Shown here in pieces: positions 1 through 11,535 of a DNA stretch of 64,000 nt. The notes below the pieces were generated by a model. It did no database searches, was not told where the DNA came from, and saw only the letters and a program-made list of their open reading frames with translations. A program made the translations under genes and the position numbers. Position 1 is the first letter of the stretch, and each line of letters opens with the position of its first letter. The stretch spans positions 52,194,463-52,258,462 of the forward strand of contig CATQJL010000112.1 in NCBI GenBank assembly GCA_958299035.1, read 5' to 3'. This DNA comes from Cylicocyclus nassatus. Lineage: Eukaryota > Nematoda > Chromadorea > Rhabditida > Strongylidae.

Positions 1-1145
1 TACTTCCTTTGATTTCAGAGGGAGCAAAATTCAATCAGTTATACATACAGTGACCGCCAAAAAGTTGCGGACAAGCCTCCCTCCCTTTTTCATCGCTCTT
101 TTTCAGAGGGAAAACAAGGATGAAAAAATGTAATAATTGCGTGTGGTGATAGAGCTCTTCAAGATCTACAATCTATACTTTGAATTTTTTGAAAAACATG
201 TGTTCTAAAAATTTTAAGAATCTTTTTCTTAAAAAAGTCCGAAAATGGCCGCGTCACAATGTCACGGACAATAATTCTTCGAACGCAAAAATTTTCTTTT
301 GTGTCCTAATTTAAAGCGGAAACACAAGTTATCCGGACGGATAAGCATACTACTATAGAGAGCTCGTCAAGAACTAGACACTGGTTATGGTTGCTTCCCC
401 AAAAAACGCAAGCTTGAGTTTTATTTTAGCTTTTTCAAAAAACAACTTCTAATTTCCTTTATCAAGCCAAATTTCTTCACAAGGAAACCTGTTCAAGGCA
501 TCCTAACAAAGCCGTCTGGATAAAACAGATGCTCGTTGCCATCCCCTTTGCATCGGACGTGTGCTGATGAGTTTCTTTGCTGAAAATGGCCCTTGGCAGT
601 GCTTGCACATGACCCTACCTGCACCTCACCATTGACTTGTACCGCTCTGCAGGCTTGTAACTCGGCCTGCAGTCAATATTTGAGCCTACAGTTAGGCTCG
701 TTCGAAAGAACGAGACTTCCTCTACACGATGGTATGCAAGCTGTTCAGTTTTAAGCAATCCCAGAGATTTGGCGGATGGGGTGAAAAAGTGCAGCCTTAG
801 AGGTGATTGGAGTGAAAGCTCTTATGAACACCAGAACAGTCTCAGAGCTTCGCAATGGACCTATTACAAGAAAATTGACAGTTTTGAACTTCCAGGATAG
901 AATTGGTAGCGAAAGGAGCTCCCTTCAGCTTTAGCTGAAAAGTGCTTAGACTACAACTGAAGCTGCCCTCTTCCACCCCATCCGCCAAATCTCTGGGATT
1001 GCTCAAACTGAACACGCTTGCATACCATCGTGTAGAGGAAGTCTCGTTCTTTCGAACGAGCCTAATTGCAGGCTCAAATATTGACTGCAGGTCGAGTTAC
1101 AAGCCTGCAAAGCGGTACAAGTCAGTGGTGAGGTGCAGGTAGGGT

Positions 1146-2934
1146 CATAGGTGCGATAGGGGGAGCCGGGCCCTCTCCAGGTGAAGGGGGTCTCTGCTAC
1201 TCCCATCCTTGTAAGGTGAAGGGGGTAAGTGAGCCCTGAGAGCAAAATGCCCCAACAAGTTACATACCATTCGAAAACTGAGGTCATATAGAATCGACGT
1301 AGACCGTCGGCTTTTTCCTAGGTCTTTTGTTCCGCGAGATTTGAGGGATTTTATGTACTTCATGTGTCAACTAATTTTGTGTCCTCACTTTCTGCTCTCC
1401 AAAAGAATGCTACGAGAAAGTCGACGGTCTACATCTGCTAATGAAGACTTGCTCTGTAACGCAGATAGATAACCAGCAGATTAGGTCTTCGTTTGGCAGA
1501 ATTTGCTGTTGAAAATGAACATGATTTCAGGTAAAATGCAGTGTATCTCTCGATAGAGGGCGGCTAGAAAAAATTCGACGGTCTACGTCGAATCCCCCTT
1601 TCCTGGGCTTTCGAATGGTATATAGATTGCTGAGCGAAAAAACTTGCCAGTTTTTAAAAATGGTGTGGAGGTATTTACTATTGGCTTGCTCCACCCAGCT
1701 CCCCCAATGTATTGGCTTTTATCGGTCACCAGAGCAAGCGCTTTTTAGAGCCGTGAAGCAGAAAAGCCCTAACATGTTTCACACCGTTCGAAAGCTGAGA
1801 TTATGGAGAATCGACATAGACCGTCTCTTTTTTCATAGCTTCTCTGTAGAGCGAGATACGAGCGATTTTATACGCCTACTCACCAGCTAATTTTGTGTAA
1901 TTATTTTGTAATTTAGTTTTGAAAGAAAGAACAAGGATTAAAAAAAAGAGACGGTCTACGTTTACTGGCAAGGTCTTGCTCTGTGATACAGTTAGAAAAT
2001 CAGGCACCTTTATCCATTCTTCACGCAGAAATTTCTCGACAAAAACACACATCTTTTTGGCTAAAATCCCGTGTAACTCTAAGTAGAGGGGAGCTAGAGA
2101 AAAAGAGACGGTCTACGTCGAATCCTTTTTTTGTGGGCTTTCTAATGGTGTACAGGTTGTCGGGTGAAAAAACTTGTGGTTTCTTAAAAATGAGGTGGAG
2201 ATATTCAATAGTAACTTGCTCCACCCCGCTCCGGCTTTCTATGGGTTGCCGGAGCAAGACTTTTTTGGACTGGGAAAGCTTTGTGCACCAGCACCTTATA
2301 TACCATTCGATAGATAAGAACGCGAGGAATCGACGTAGACCGTCTCTTTTTTCGTAGCTTCTCTGTGAAGCGAGATACGAGCAGTTTTATCTAGCTACAA
2401 TATCAGCCAATTTTGGGTAATTATATTTTCCAACCAAGAAGGTCTTTTTCGAACTTTTATATATGAATCGAAAGCATGAAAAACGAGTAATCTGACTGTT
2501 GTTTTGTTTGTTATTATTCTCTTTAGTGAAAAGAGATATGGTATGATTTTTTGTCAGCAAACATGCATCCATCGCTAGTCGGTTCAGATTTTTTTACTCT
2601 TGCTCAACTCTTTTTTGCAAAGCATGTATTCATTGACACAATGTTAATTGTTCAAAAAATCACCTTTTACTTTTTGATTGCGCTTCGTTATCAACGCCCT
2701 TTGAGCGCGGAGAAGGTCTCAAGAATGTTTTTTTAACAAAATGTTGTTGATTCGATACTCTCTTGCAGTCTTGATGTCTGAGGAGAAGAGCAGGTGGCGT
2801 TTCTGTCCAAACGAAAGTTCCTTTGTAATAGCTGTTTGCCTTGATTAGTCTCAACCTCAGGTGAAAGGGGTCAGCCAGATGCCGGCCCTAAAGTGAAGGG
2901 GGTCAGAGAAATTTCTCCACCTATCGCATCTATG
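1146..2934. mobile_element. hAT-type non-autonomous element nested in a Tc1 foldback
   Basis: The terminal inverted repeats are CATAGGTGCGATAGG at the left and their near reverse complement at the right. Both sides carry the 8-bp direct repeat GGTAGGGT (1138-1145 and 2935-2942). An 8-bp duplication with CA(G/T)AGGTG-type ends fits the hAT superfamily. The interior holds about two and a half direct copies of a ~521-bp unit, with matching landmarks near 1287, 1809 and 2330. No transposase frame is visible. The element at 28659-31955 shares its terminal sequence and subterminal AAGTGAAGG(T/G)GG motifs, so the two belong to one family. Confidence 0.8.
1264..2420. repeat. ~521-bp tandem repeat with internal hairpins
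   Basis: Segments starting near 1264, 1779 and 2299 each begin with an (A/C)CCATTCG-like motif, continue through GAATCGACGTAGACCGTC and end in an AATTTTGTGTAATTAT-like stretch. Each full unit also contains the inverted motif GACGGTCTACGTCGAATC (near 1578, 1947 and 2107), so every unit can fold into large hairpins. The repeats lie wholly inside the hAT-type element. Confidence 0.7.
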
Positions 2935-3511
2935 GGTAGGGTCATGTGCAAGCACTGCCAAGGGCCATTTTCAGCAAAGAAACTCATCAGCACATATCCG
3001 ATGCATAGAGTATGGCAAAGAGCATCTATTTTAACCAAACGGCTTTGTTAGGATGCCTTGAACAGGTTTCCTTGTGAAGAAATTTGGCTTGATAAAGGAA
3101 ATTAGAAGTTGTTTTTTGAAAAAGCTAAAATAAAACTCAAGCTTGCGTTTTTTGGGGAAGCAACCATAACCAGTGTCTAGTTCTTGACGAGCTCTCTATA
3201 GTAGTATGCTTATCCGTCCGGATGACTTGTGTTTCCGCTTTAAAATAGGACTCAAAAGAAAATTTTTGCGTTTGAAGAATTATTGTCCGCGACATTGTGA
3301 CGCGGCCATTTTCGGACTTTTTTTAGAAAAAGATTCTTAAAATTTTTAGAATACATGTTTCTCAAAAAGCTCAAAGTATAGATTGTAGATCTTGAAGAGC
3401 TCTATCACCTCATATAATTAGGTAATACGTTTTTTCGTCCTTGTTTTCCCTCTGAAAAAGAGCGATGAAAAAGGGAGAGGGGTTTGTCCGCAACTTTTTT
3501 GGCGGTCACTG

Positions 3512-5628
3512 TATGTAGCATCTTCGCGCACTCCTATTAACAAAGTCTAGCGCGCTAAAAAATATTACTCCACAAAATCTTTTGATTTGTTGTTCTGTCA
3601 CTAAGATGTTTATTCGTAAAAAAAAAAGAGTTTCCTTCACTTGACAATGAGGCTAATCACTCGCAGTTTGCAGATCTTAAGTTTGGGAAATTATAAGGTT
3701 TCCGAAAGTATGCACACCGCTTGGTCGTTAGTATCAGCTTTCCAACAAAGTCTTTGCCGAGGGTGGAGAACAAACTCCGCTGGTTTGAGCCGCCTTCGCC
3801 GGCAGCTCTTTTGCAATGTTTGGATGTCGTTGCAGGACCAGCAGTCCGCGGAGGCGGTTCAAGCTGGCGGAGTTCATTCCCCTAGCCCTTTGCCGATATC
3901 GAAATTAATTTGTAGAGCTGGCTTCTAGTTAGAATAGGAATACGGCACGAGACCGGTTATTCTTCATTGCTGTAGGACTACGGTAGGAACTCCCAGCATA
4001 AAGTTGGGGATTGGGCGCTTCTAAATAACTATGATAAAAATCTGAAAAGATATGTAGGAGGAGCAGAGTATTCGCGCGCGCTAATCCCAATGTTTAACTT
4101 TTAGGAATTTTACAAAATTTCTAGATAGTTTGATCACATATTTGAGGACATTAAAAACACTTACATTATGGCTGGCATAAATTATAAGTATTGCGATGAA
4201 GCGCGTGTTTTATATCTGGTATCACCCTGTTTGGCTAGCTTGTTTTAATTTCTTTTAGAGCAAAAATGTGGTCATGGGTCAAAACTCTTTACGAAGTTCC
4301 TGCACTAATCTAACATCGTTGAAATGAGATTTAAGCTTCATCCATACTGTATATTTTAAAAAAAGCCAGCTATACGGAATGCTACCCAAAATTCGGCAGT
4401 ATTGAGCAAAGACAGGAATATTAATTTTTTTACTTGTATTATTTTTCTATTATTTTACAATAATATCAAACTATGTACAATTTTCTGAGACCCCCTTTTC
4501 CTGTTTTCTCTGGCAGAGTAACTCCTGGAAAGCTGCACTCGGACACTCTGTGCTCGTATAAGGACGTGCTCTACGTAGCTTTAGTCGTTTGATGAAGCTT
4601 ATCAACATTATAAAAGTGGCTCATATCGACGCTAACCAAATCAGTACCCATGGAGATACCTATACCTTGCACCTTCTAAAACTTCATCATCACCTTCTTT
4701 TAAAAATCGATTCTTTCGGGGGACTATGAGTGCTCATCATGAAGAATTCATTTTCATCATTTTGTTTGGAGATAATTGCGGCATTGATGAGTTTTAGCTT
4801 GATTAATTTTTGTTGTGAAGGCTTTTAGATGGCTATTCATCAGCTCACTCAACAGCATCATGGCTTTCCACGCTTTTTTCATTCAAGGCTGGCTTTTCAA
4901 AAATCATTGGGCAAACATTTCTGCTCAGATTTTTTTCAAAAATGAGCTCCGTTTTTATGTCAAAAATGATCCTAAAGTCTCTTGTGAGCGTATTTACCTA
5001 TATAATTTCCTCTAGGTGACCGCCATACAAGTTTGTGTGAAGGTTTACACTCTGTAAAAAAACTTTTCTTTAGCACTCAAGGGTTTGGGATTTCTCAGAC
5101 TCGACAAAATAGCCTAAATTGATAAGGCAAATTTCCGAGATTTCAACTGTATTGGGACCGAAATGATGGCTCATGATATGGTCCTTAATTCACTTTATAC
5201 CCACACGAAGTGTTTTTGCTCATAAGATAAAATCCCCTGGACAATCTTCTTACTGAAGATTTTGACGAATATTATGTGCCTTGCTTTCGTTATTGATTTC
5301 TAAACAGTTTTTCATAAATTATGGAGCCATATCTTTTTTGCGGTAAAGTTTAAAACGTATAGAGTCCAGGCACTGTTTACCGACTCTATAATTGGAGAAG
5401 TTATTGGAACATTCTATTTTTCATTAAAAAGTAATTTAGGAGTGGTCGGTGATTTCGAAGTCTTTCAAAACCAAATTTCTTTACGAACTATATTTACGAA
5501 CTAACCATATTCATATACTAACCATATTCTAACTTACATTCTATACTTAACCATACTTGTTTACAAAATTGTCGCCTATCTGTCGTCATTCGAAATTTTT
5601 CAAAAAAATATTTTGCTATCATTTACAG
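3512..5628. other. Intergenic, no gene recognised
   Basis: This AT-rich stretch has no convincing coding region. A fragment at about 3915-3990, with a TGTAGGACTACGGTAGGAAC motif, resembles the centre of the mariner-type MITE at 43897-44543 and is probably a decayed copy. Earlier exons of the gene that continues at 5629 could lie here, but I could not define any. Confidence 0.5.
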
Positions 5629-6570
5629 TGTTATGCTTGATGTGAAGGTGTTTACTCCAGTGTTTCGACCATATCAAGAAGAGGTAGATCAAAAGTACCA
5701 GTCAAAAAAGGCTCGTTTCAAAAAATGCAATATTTTCTATGTTTTAGCCGGAAGATGGCGAACCACAGACGATACATCCAAATAAGGAACAGTTAACAAG
5801 AAGATATGCGATCATACCAGAGCAAGTAAGAAAATTTTTTTTTATTTTTCCGAAAAACTTTTCCGAAAAAAAATTTTTTTCCGCATTTTTGTCGACCAGT
5901 TTTATTCATAAAAAATATATAGCTCATATTCTGAAATTCCCAAAAAGTAAAATTTTTAAGAAATTCAGTCCAGCAGAATGCAGATTTTTTTTTGGAAAAT
6001 ACGCACTTCTATGGTCAGCCGCATTGTTTTCTCTTTGAAATTTCGATGGGAATGCTTTAATTTTTTTTTGGAAATATTGCATTTCTATGGACACATTGTC
6101 ATGGACAAACACTTGTTTTTCTTTTGAAAATACTTCGAGCACATTCTGAATCTTTTAATTTGAAAACTTCAAACGGCTCTTTTCAGCAGTCCCAGCAGCA
6201 GCAAAGGTAAGTAGATGTCGTGTGGTGATTGTTCATTTGAGTGCATATAACAAAAATGCCCTTAAAGATTTTTTTCCTTTTTAAGAATCTATTTCCAGTT
6301 CGCAAGAAGGTTGCTGCTCCACCGATAATGTAATAATCGTTCCACATGTGCAAATAACCCCAAATGAATCGCATTTATTCAACAGAGCCATCAGTTCTGG
6401 TGGAGGTTTACTAGCAGGTAATGTCCTTTTCACAGCTGCTTCTACTAAATTTACATCTGAGTAAATCCGGAAAAATCATTAAATGAATTTTGGAAGTGTC
6501 AGTAGGCTAGATGTATCTATTTTATATGTGTACCTGTATTACAAACCTCTAGATTTTGCCACTTTTGCTG
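5629..6570 (+). CDS. Candidate 5' exons of the downstream RhoGEF gene
   Basis: Five exon-like blocks have good splice signals and mutually consistent phases: 5629-5683, 5748-5825, 6187-6206, 6299-6417 and an 18-nt microexon at 6553-6570. Acceptors are TTTACAG, TTTTAG, TTTCAG, TTCCAG and CTCTAG, and each donor is GTA(A/G). The 6299-6417 block encodes 39 whole codons without a stop, including VIIVPHVQITPNE. The short third block encodes a Gln run. They end in phase 1. I recognise no domain. Their strand and position ahead of the RhoGEF exons suggest that they are its N-terminal part, but the join near 12962 does not stay in frame by eye, so the link is inferred. No start codon was identified. 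Confidence 0.45.
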
Positions 6571-6895
6571 GTAAGAGCCTCGTTTATGGTCGAGTTGATT
6601 TGAATGAGGTTGTGTGTAATTACACTACGAACGTGCTTCACTAGAAATTAACGTGTAGAATTTATTTGCGATTTTCTTGATTGAATCGTTGGTCTGCATG
6701 GGTCATAAAATTAAGCAAATAACTTGGCTGAGGATGCTTCCTTTTTTTGAATTGACTTATAAGAGCGCGAAAATTTTGAGAAACATCACGTCAACTTTTT
6801 CGGAGAATTAACTTCGTACTCCTTGACCTGATAGAATTTTTTCTTGCCTGGCCCCTCCCCTAGAAAGTAATCGCCCCTGTAGTGTTTATGTATCA

Positions 6896-7192
6896 CTAGT
6901 TGGCAAACCCGGCTCCGCCCGGGCCTGTCAATAATATATTTATAATCAGCATGCTCGATTACCCCCCCTGTGCCAACTCCCAGCCCTGTAGCTCAAATTT
7001 TGCAAAAAATCGATAAAATCGATATCGATCGATAACGAAAAGTAGCCTATGACACGCTGCCTGCCCCGAAGTATATGTGTGCCAAGTTTGGTCCAAATCG
7101 GTTCAGAAATAAAAATTTCTATTCCGCACATACGTACAGACAGACATACAGACAGACATACAGACAGACATTCAGCTTTATATATAAGATGA
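6896..7192. repeat. Dispersed repeat with CAGA microsatellite end
   Basis: The unit runs from CAAACCCGGCTCCGCCCGGG through a TGTGCCAACTCCCAGCCC segment and a run of ATCGATAAAATCGAT motifs to an ACAGACAGACAT microsatellite, ending CAGCTTTATATATAAGAT. The same order of blocks recurs as an inverted pair at 44546-45056 and as partial copies at 46220-46560. No coding capacity is seen. I cannot name the family. Confidence 0.7.
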
Positions 7193-7455
7193 AATGCACT
7201 GAAGCAGATTCGTGTATTGATGAGGACACATATTGAGGACATGTAGGCTGTGCAATTGCACACATCACCACTAGTTACGCGGCTGCACATACTTCCTCCA
7301 CAAGGTGGAGAGCTGAATGAGCGCGACAAATCTCATCCACTTACTATCATCTGCTTCTAAACGAAAGAAATATTCATGCAAGAAAATCGAAAGAAGAGGT
7401 GTGCGTTTTTTTACTTTGAATTATTGAAAACAGCGTTCAGACAAATCTGGACATA

Positions 7456-9115
7456 CAGTGACCGCCAAAAAGTTGCGGACAAACCCTTCTCCCTTTCTCA
7501 TCGTTCGTTTCCAGAGGGAAAACAAGGATGAAAAAATGTAATAATTGCACGAGGTGATAGAGCTCTTCAAGATCTACAATCTACACTTTGAGCTTTTTAA
7601 GAAACATGTATTCTAAAAATTTTAAGAATCTTTTTCTTAAAAAAGTCCGAAAATGGCCGCGTCACAATGTCACGGACAATAATCTTCGAATGCAAAAATT
7701 TTCTTTTGAGCCCTATTTTAAAGCGGAAACACAAGTTATCCAAACGGGTAAGCATACTACTATACAGAGCTCGTCAAGAACTACACACTGGTTATGGTTG
7801 CTTACCCAAAAAACGCAAGCTTGAGTTTATTTTGCTTTTTTCAAAAAACAACTTCTAATTTCCTTTATCAAGCCAAATTTCTTCACCCGGAAACCTGTTC
7901 AAGACATCCCAACAAAGCCGTCTGGATAAAACAGATGCTCGTTGCCATCCCCTTTGCATCGGACGTGTGCTGATGAGTTTCTTGGCTGAAAATGGCCCTT
8001 GGCAGTGCTTGCACATGACCCTACCTGCACCTCACCATTGACTTGTACCGCTTTGCAGGCTTGTAACTCGGCCTGCAGTCAATGCTTGAGTCTGCAATTA
8101 GGCTCATTCAAAAGAGCGTGACTTCCTGGACACGACCATATGCAAATGACTTGAGTTTGAATAATTCCAGAGACTTGGCGGATGGGGTGAATAAGTGCAG
8201 TCTTAGAAGTGATCGGAGTGAAGACTCTTATGAACACCAGAAAAGTCTTAGAGCTTCGAAATGGATCTATTACAATAGAATTGACAGTTTTGAACCTTTA
8301 GAATAAAATTGGTAGCGAAAGAAGCTTTCTTCAACTTCAGCTGAAAAGTGCTTAGCCTACAAATGAAACTGTCCTCTACCACCCCATCCGCCAAATCTCT
8401 GAGATTGCTCAAACTGAACTTATTTGCATACCATCGTGTAGAGGAAGTCACGCTCTTTCGAAGGAGCCTGATTGCAGACTCAGACATTGACTATAGGCCG
8501 AGATACAAGCCTGCAAAGCGGTACAAGTCTGTGGCGAGGTGCAGCTGGGGTCACGTGTAAGCACTGCCAAGGGCCATTTTCAGCCAAGAAACTCATCAGC
8601 ACACGTCCGATGCAAAGGGGATGGCAACGAGCATCTGTTTTATCCAGACGGCTTTGTTGGGATGTCTTGAACAGGTTTCCGGGTGAAGAAATTTGGCTTG
8701 ATAAAGGAAATTAGAAGTTGTTTTTTGAAAAAAGCAAAATAAACTCAAGCTTGCGTTTTTTGGGTAAGCAACCATAACCAGTGTCTAGTTCTTGACGAGC
8801 TCTGTATAGTAGTATGCTTACCCGTTTGGATAACTTGTGTTTCCGCTTTAAAATAGGGCTCAAAAGAAAATTTTTGCGTTCGAAGAATTATTGTCCGCGA
8901 CATTGTGACGTGGCCATTTTCGGACTTTTTTTTAGAAAAAGGTTCTTAAAATTTTTAGAATACATGTTTCTCAAAAAGCTCAAAGTGTAGATTGTAGATC
9001 TTGAAGAGCTCTATCACCTCGTGCAATTATTAAATTTTTTCATCCTTGTTTTCCCTCTGGAAACGAACGATGAGAAAGGGAGAAGGGTTTGTCCGCAACT
9101 TTTTGGCGGTCACTG
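7456..9115. mobile_element. Tc1-type foldback element, copy 2 (uninterrupted)
   Basis: This 1660-bp element has CAGTGACCGCC ends flanked by TA (7454-7455 and 9116-9117). The arms 7456 to about 8190 and about 8380 to 9115 are inverted copies of each other around a loop of about 190 bp. It is closely similar to the copy at 48-3511 along its whole length and shows the pre-insertion state of that copy. It contains no transposase frame. It lies within the large intron inferred for the RhoGEF gene if the 5' exons at 5629-6570 are correct. Confidence 0.87.
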
Positions 9116-9143
9116 TATGGGGATCTCACGTGGATAGTAATTA

Positions 9144-9401
9144 TGGGGCCCTAACTAAGCCACTGCCCAACCGGCTGCTCAGGTAGTGCTCTAACGTTTG
9201 GATATTCCCCTCGAAAGTGGACCCCGGGAGATCGTAATCGCATGGATTCATGGCGCAACTGCATGGGTCCTCGCGCGAAACTGATGGGTTGCGCCATGAA
9301 TCCATGCGATTACGATCCCGGGGTCCAGTTTCGGGGGAAATATCTCAGCCCTTAGAGCACTACCTGAGCTGCCGGTTGGGTAGTGGCTAATTAGGCCCCC
9401 A
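9144..9401. mobile_element. Near-perfect palindromic MITE
   Basis: The left arm, starting GGGGCCCTAACTAAGCCACT, is repeated in reverse complement at the right end (AGTGGCTAATTAGGCCCCC). The fold continues to the centre near 9272, where GGATTCATGGCGCAACTG faces its near complement. The whole is about 258 bp. No clear target duplication was found, so the superfamily is undetermined. Confidence 0.7.
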
Positions 9402-9409
9402 AAACTACA

Positions 9410-10865
9410 TTCTACGTAAAATTCCCATAGGTCCAGATTTGCCTGGACGCTGCCTTTGAATAGCAATCAGGTCGTTGGTGTTCTGTTTTATCTTGCAATC
9501 TGGCTTGGTTCAAAATGTAGGATTTGATTCACTTGAAGGGTATGCGTAATGTGACACTTGCATATAAGCAACTTGAAGCTCCGCCCACTTCTGTAGTACC
9601 TTACTCTAACTTGTCATGGTGTGTTTGGCGCCAAGAACGCTGGAGGCGGAGCGAGCGTATTTTTAGGCGCAAAATTTGGAATTTGTGCTTTTTGCACCGC
9701 ACCTCCCCCCTCCCCCCCCCCCTCTCCCGCCCCCATTTTATTGACAAATGCGTTACTTAGAGTCAGTTTTGTATGCTAGATGTAGAATATAATGTGCCTT
9801 CAGCGCCCTTGTATATCTTGGAAAAAAAAACAAATTGATTCAATTATGTGTGGGTTGCAAGAGGATGTGTCCTCTCATTAGCAATACAACATACAATTAG
9901 ACGACACATTCTCATACTGAGCATCATTTTGCATCGTGCTCATGTAAACCATGTCTTTCACTAACAACATTTTTTCTTATTTTCTTTTCATTTGTCTTCT
10001 GAGTGGGATGATTGGAAAAGTACAGTGTGACCCCAACATTGTCGCGCAGATGCAGTGGTTGGCTATCATTTCTTTTGTTACTGCTAGATTTTAAGAACGC
10101 CTCAGTGAAAACTAAAACTAAACATCTTCCATTTGAATAGTATTTTCTCACGTTGGCTAAAAATGCTGTTTCGAATGCAATGCGTCTTACAAATCCGGAT
10201 TGTGATAATCAAATTTTGTAAGTAATTGGATTTGAGCTAATCTCAAAAATAGCCATTCAGTTGCAACTAATTCTTATCATAAATAATAAAAATTGCAAGC
10301 AGTAATCTCTAAAGTGCCATCTTCCTGAATGAGTCTGTGTTATCTATCGAGTTGAAACTCACGGTTTTGGGAATAAAGGAAGTCGAAGATAACTAGTGAA
10401 CCAGTAATTAAAGATGCTAGATTGCATCTGCGCGCTTCGAGACCGCTCCGCGGTTTCCCGCTATTTGATGTTTTTTGATTTGGCGTTACGATTTTTTATA
10501 TATTAGATAGATTAGATTCCCATAACCGTGAGATTCATATCATATTCTTGAAAACTTGCCACCACTGAACGTTTGGCCTCCAACATCAGTGAATTAAGGT
10601 CTAGATAGCTATCAGAGGATTTGGCGCTTCCTGCAATGTAAATCAATTTTTGGAAGTGAATAGAAAACGTCAATTAGTCACAAGATATTGATTTTCTTCT
10701 CACCCTAGGCCTCCACATACTTCGAAAATTTTTCTAAGGTTTTGAGCATTCCTCGTGAAGAGAAAAAAAAACTACAAAAAGCGTGTAATATTCCATTTTT
10801 TACTCTTAACTAATGTTCACAATTACTCACGACAATCGTTAGCTAAAGATAATCGAGTGAAAATA
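9410..10865. other. No gene recognised
   Basis: AT-rich sequence with one C-rich homopolymer run (about 9706-9722). Nothing codes convincingly. If the RhoGEF gene starts near 5.6 kb this is intronic. Confidence 0.4.
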
Positions 10866-11535
10866 TTAAATCATCGTTCGCAAAATTTTCAAAAATTCAT
10901 AACTTCTGATTTCTTCAGAAGATGAGTGCTTTTATCTTTATGTGAAAGAGTAAATCATGCTATTTATAATGGCGTCTTAGCTGCTTACCAGTCATCTGTT
11001 GCATAGGAGCAGTAGAAGAGAATAACTCAAAATTCGAATTTTCTGTGTAGAGTAGAAAATCTGGAACTCGCAATAAAATTCGGAGTTGTCAGTGTTATTC
11101 TATACCTGCTCTTCCTAACTGTGCAAAGCTAGTGCTGCTTGAACCTCTATCAACTGTTATGATTTACGAGAAAAATGCCAAAATAAATCAAAATTGCTTT
11201 TTGTATTGCTTACTCGAAACATAAGTTTTAATAGAAACGTTCATTCAGCACAAACTTTGCACAGGTATAAAGAGCAAGTAGTAGGACCTATAATACCCAG
11301 TGCTCAGATTTTTATTGCAAGTTTCAGATTTTTTATGACCCTTTATAGAAAATTAGATTTATGAGTGATGTTCTTCTACCGCTCCTATCTATGCAAGAGA
11401 TGACCGTTTGTAAGTAGCTAAGATGTCATTGAAAGAGAATGATTTACTCTTTCTAAGAGCAGTCAAATCAACTGGAGAAATCAGAATTTATAAATTTTGT
11501 AAAAATTGTGCGAACGAACTGTCGGGACGACCTAA
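10866..11535. mobile_element. Mariner-type MITE, decayed copy
   Basis: The right end reads GACGACCTAA followed by TA, and the left end starts TTAAATCATCGTTCG preceded by TA (10864-10865). The two halves form a long imperfect inverted repeat centred near 11190. Its length (670 bp), end sequence and internal order match the better preserved element at 36811-37492. No transposase is present. Confidence 0.6.

Larger units (their letters stand above)
48..3511. mobile_element. Tc1-type foldback element, copy 1 (interrupted)
   Basis: The ends read CAGTGACCGCCAAAAAG and its reverse complement, flanked by TA on both sides (46-47, 3512-3513), as expected for Tc1/mariner integration. The element is almost entirely an inverted repeat: the left arm runs from 48 to about 784, a loop follows to about 973, and the right arm runs from 974 to 3511. 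The right arm is split by a hAT-type insertion at 1146-2934. Without the insertion and its target duplication the element is about 1667 bp, matching the copy at 7456-9115. I see no transposase frame; short open frames here are chance products of the palindrome. It is best read as a non-autonomous element mobilised in trans. Confidence 0.85.

Noticed and set aside
942..1363. Several short open frames
   Set aside because: They fall inside the palindromic arms of the Tc1-type element and are mirrored on both strands.
1264..2420. CRISPR-like spaced repeats
   Set aside because: The units are about 521 bp with no short regular repeat-spacer pattern, and the DNA is eukaryotic.
6946..7329. 127-codon minus-strand frame with a CLSV repeat
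   Set aside because: The repeat is a translation of the CAGACAGA microsatellite in a dispersed repeat.
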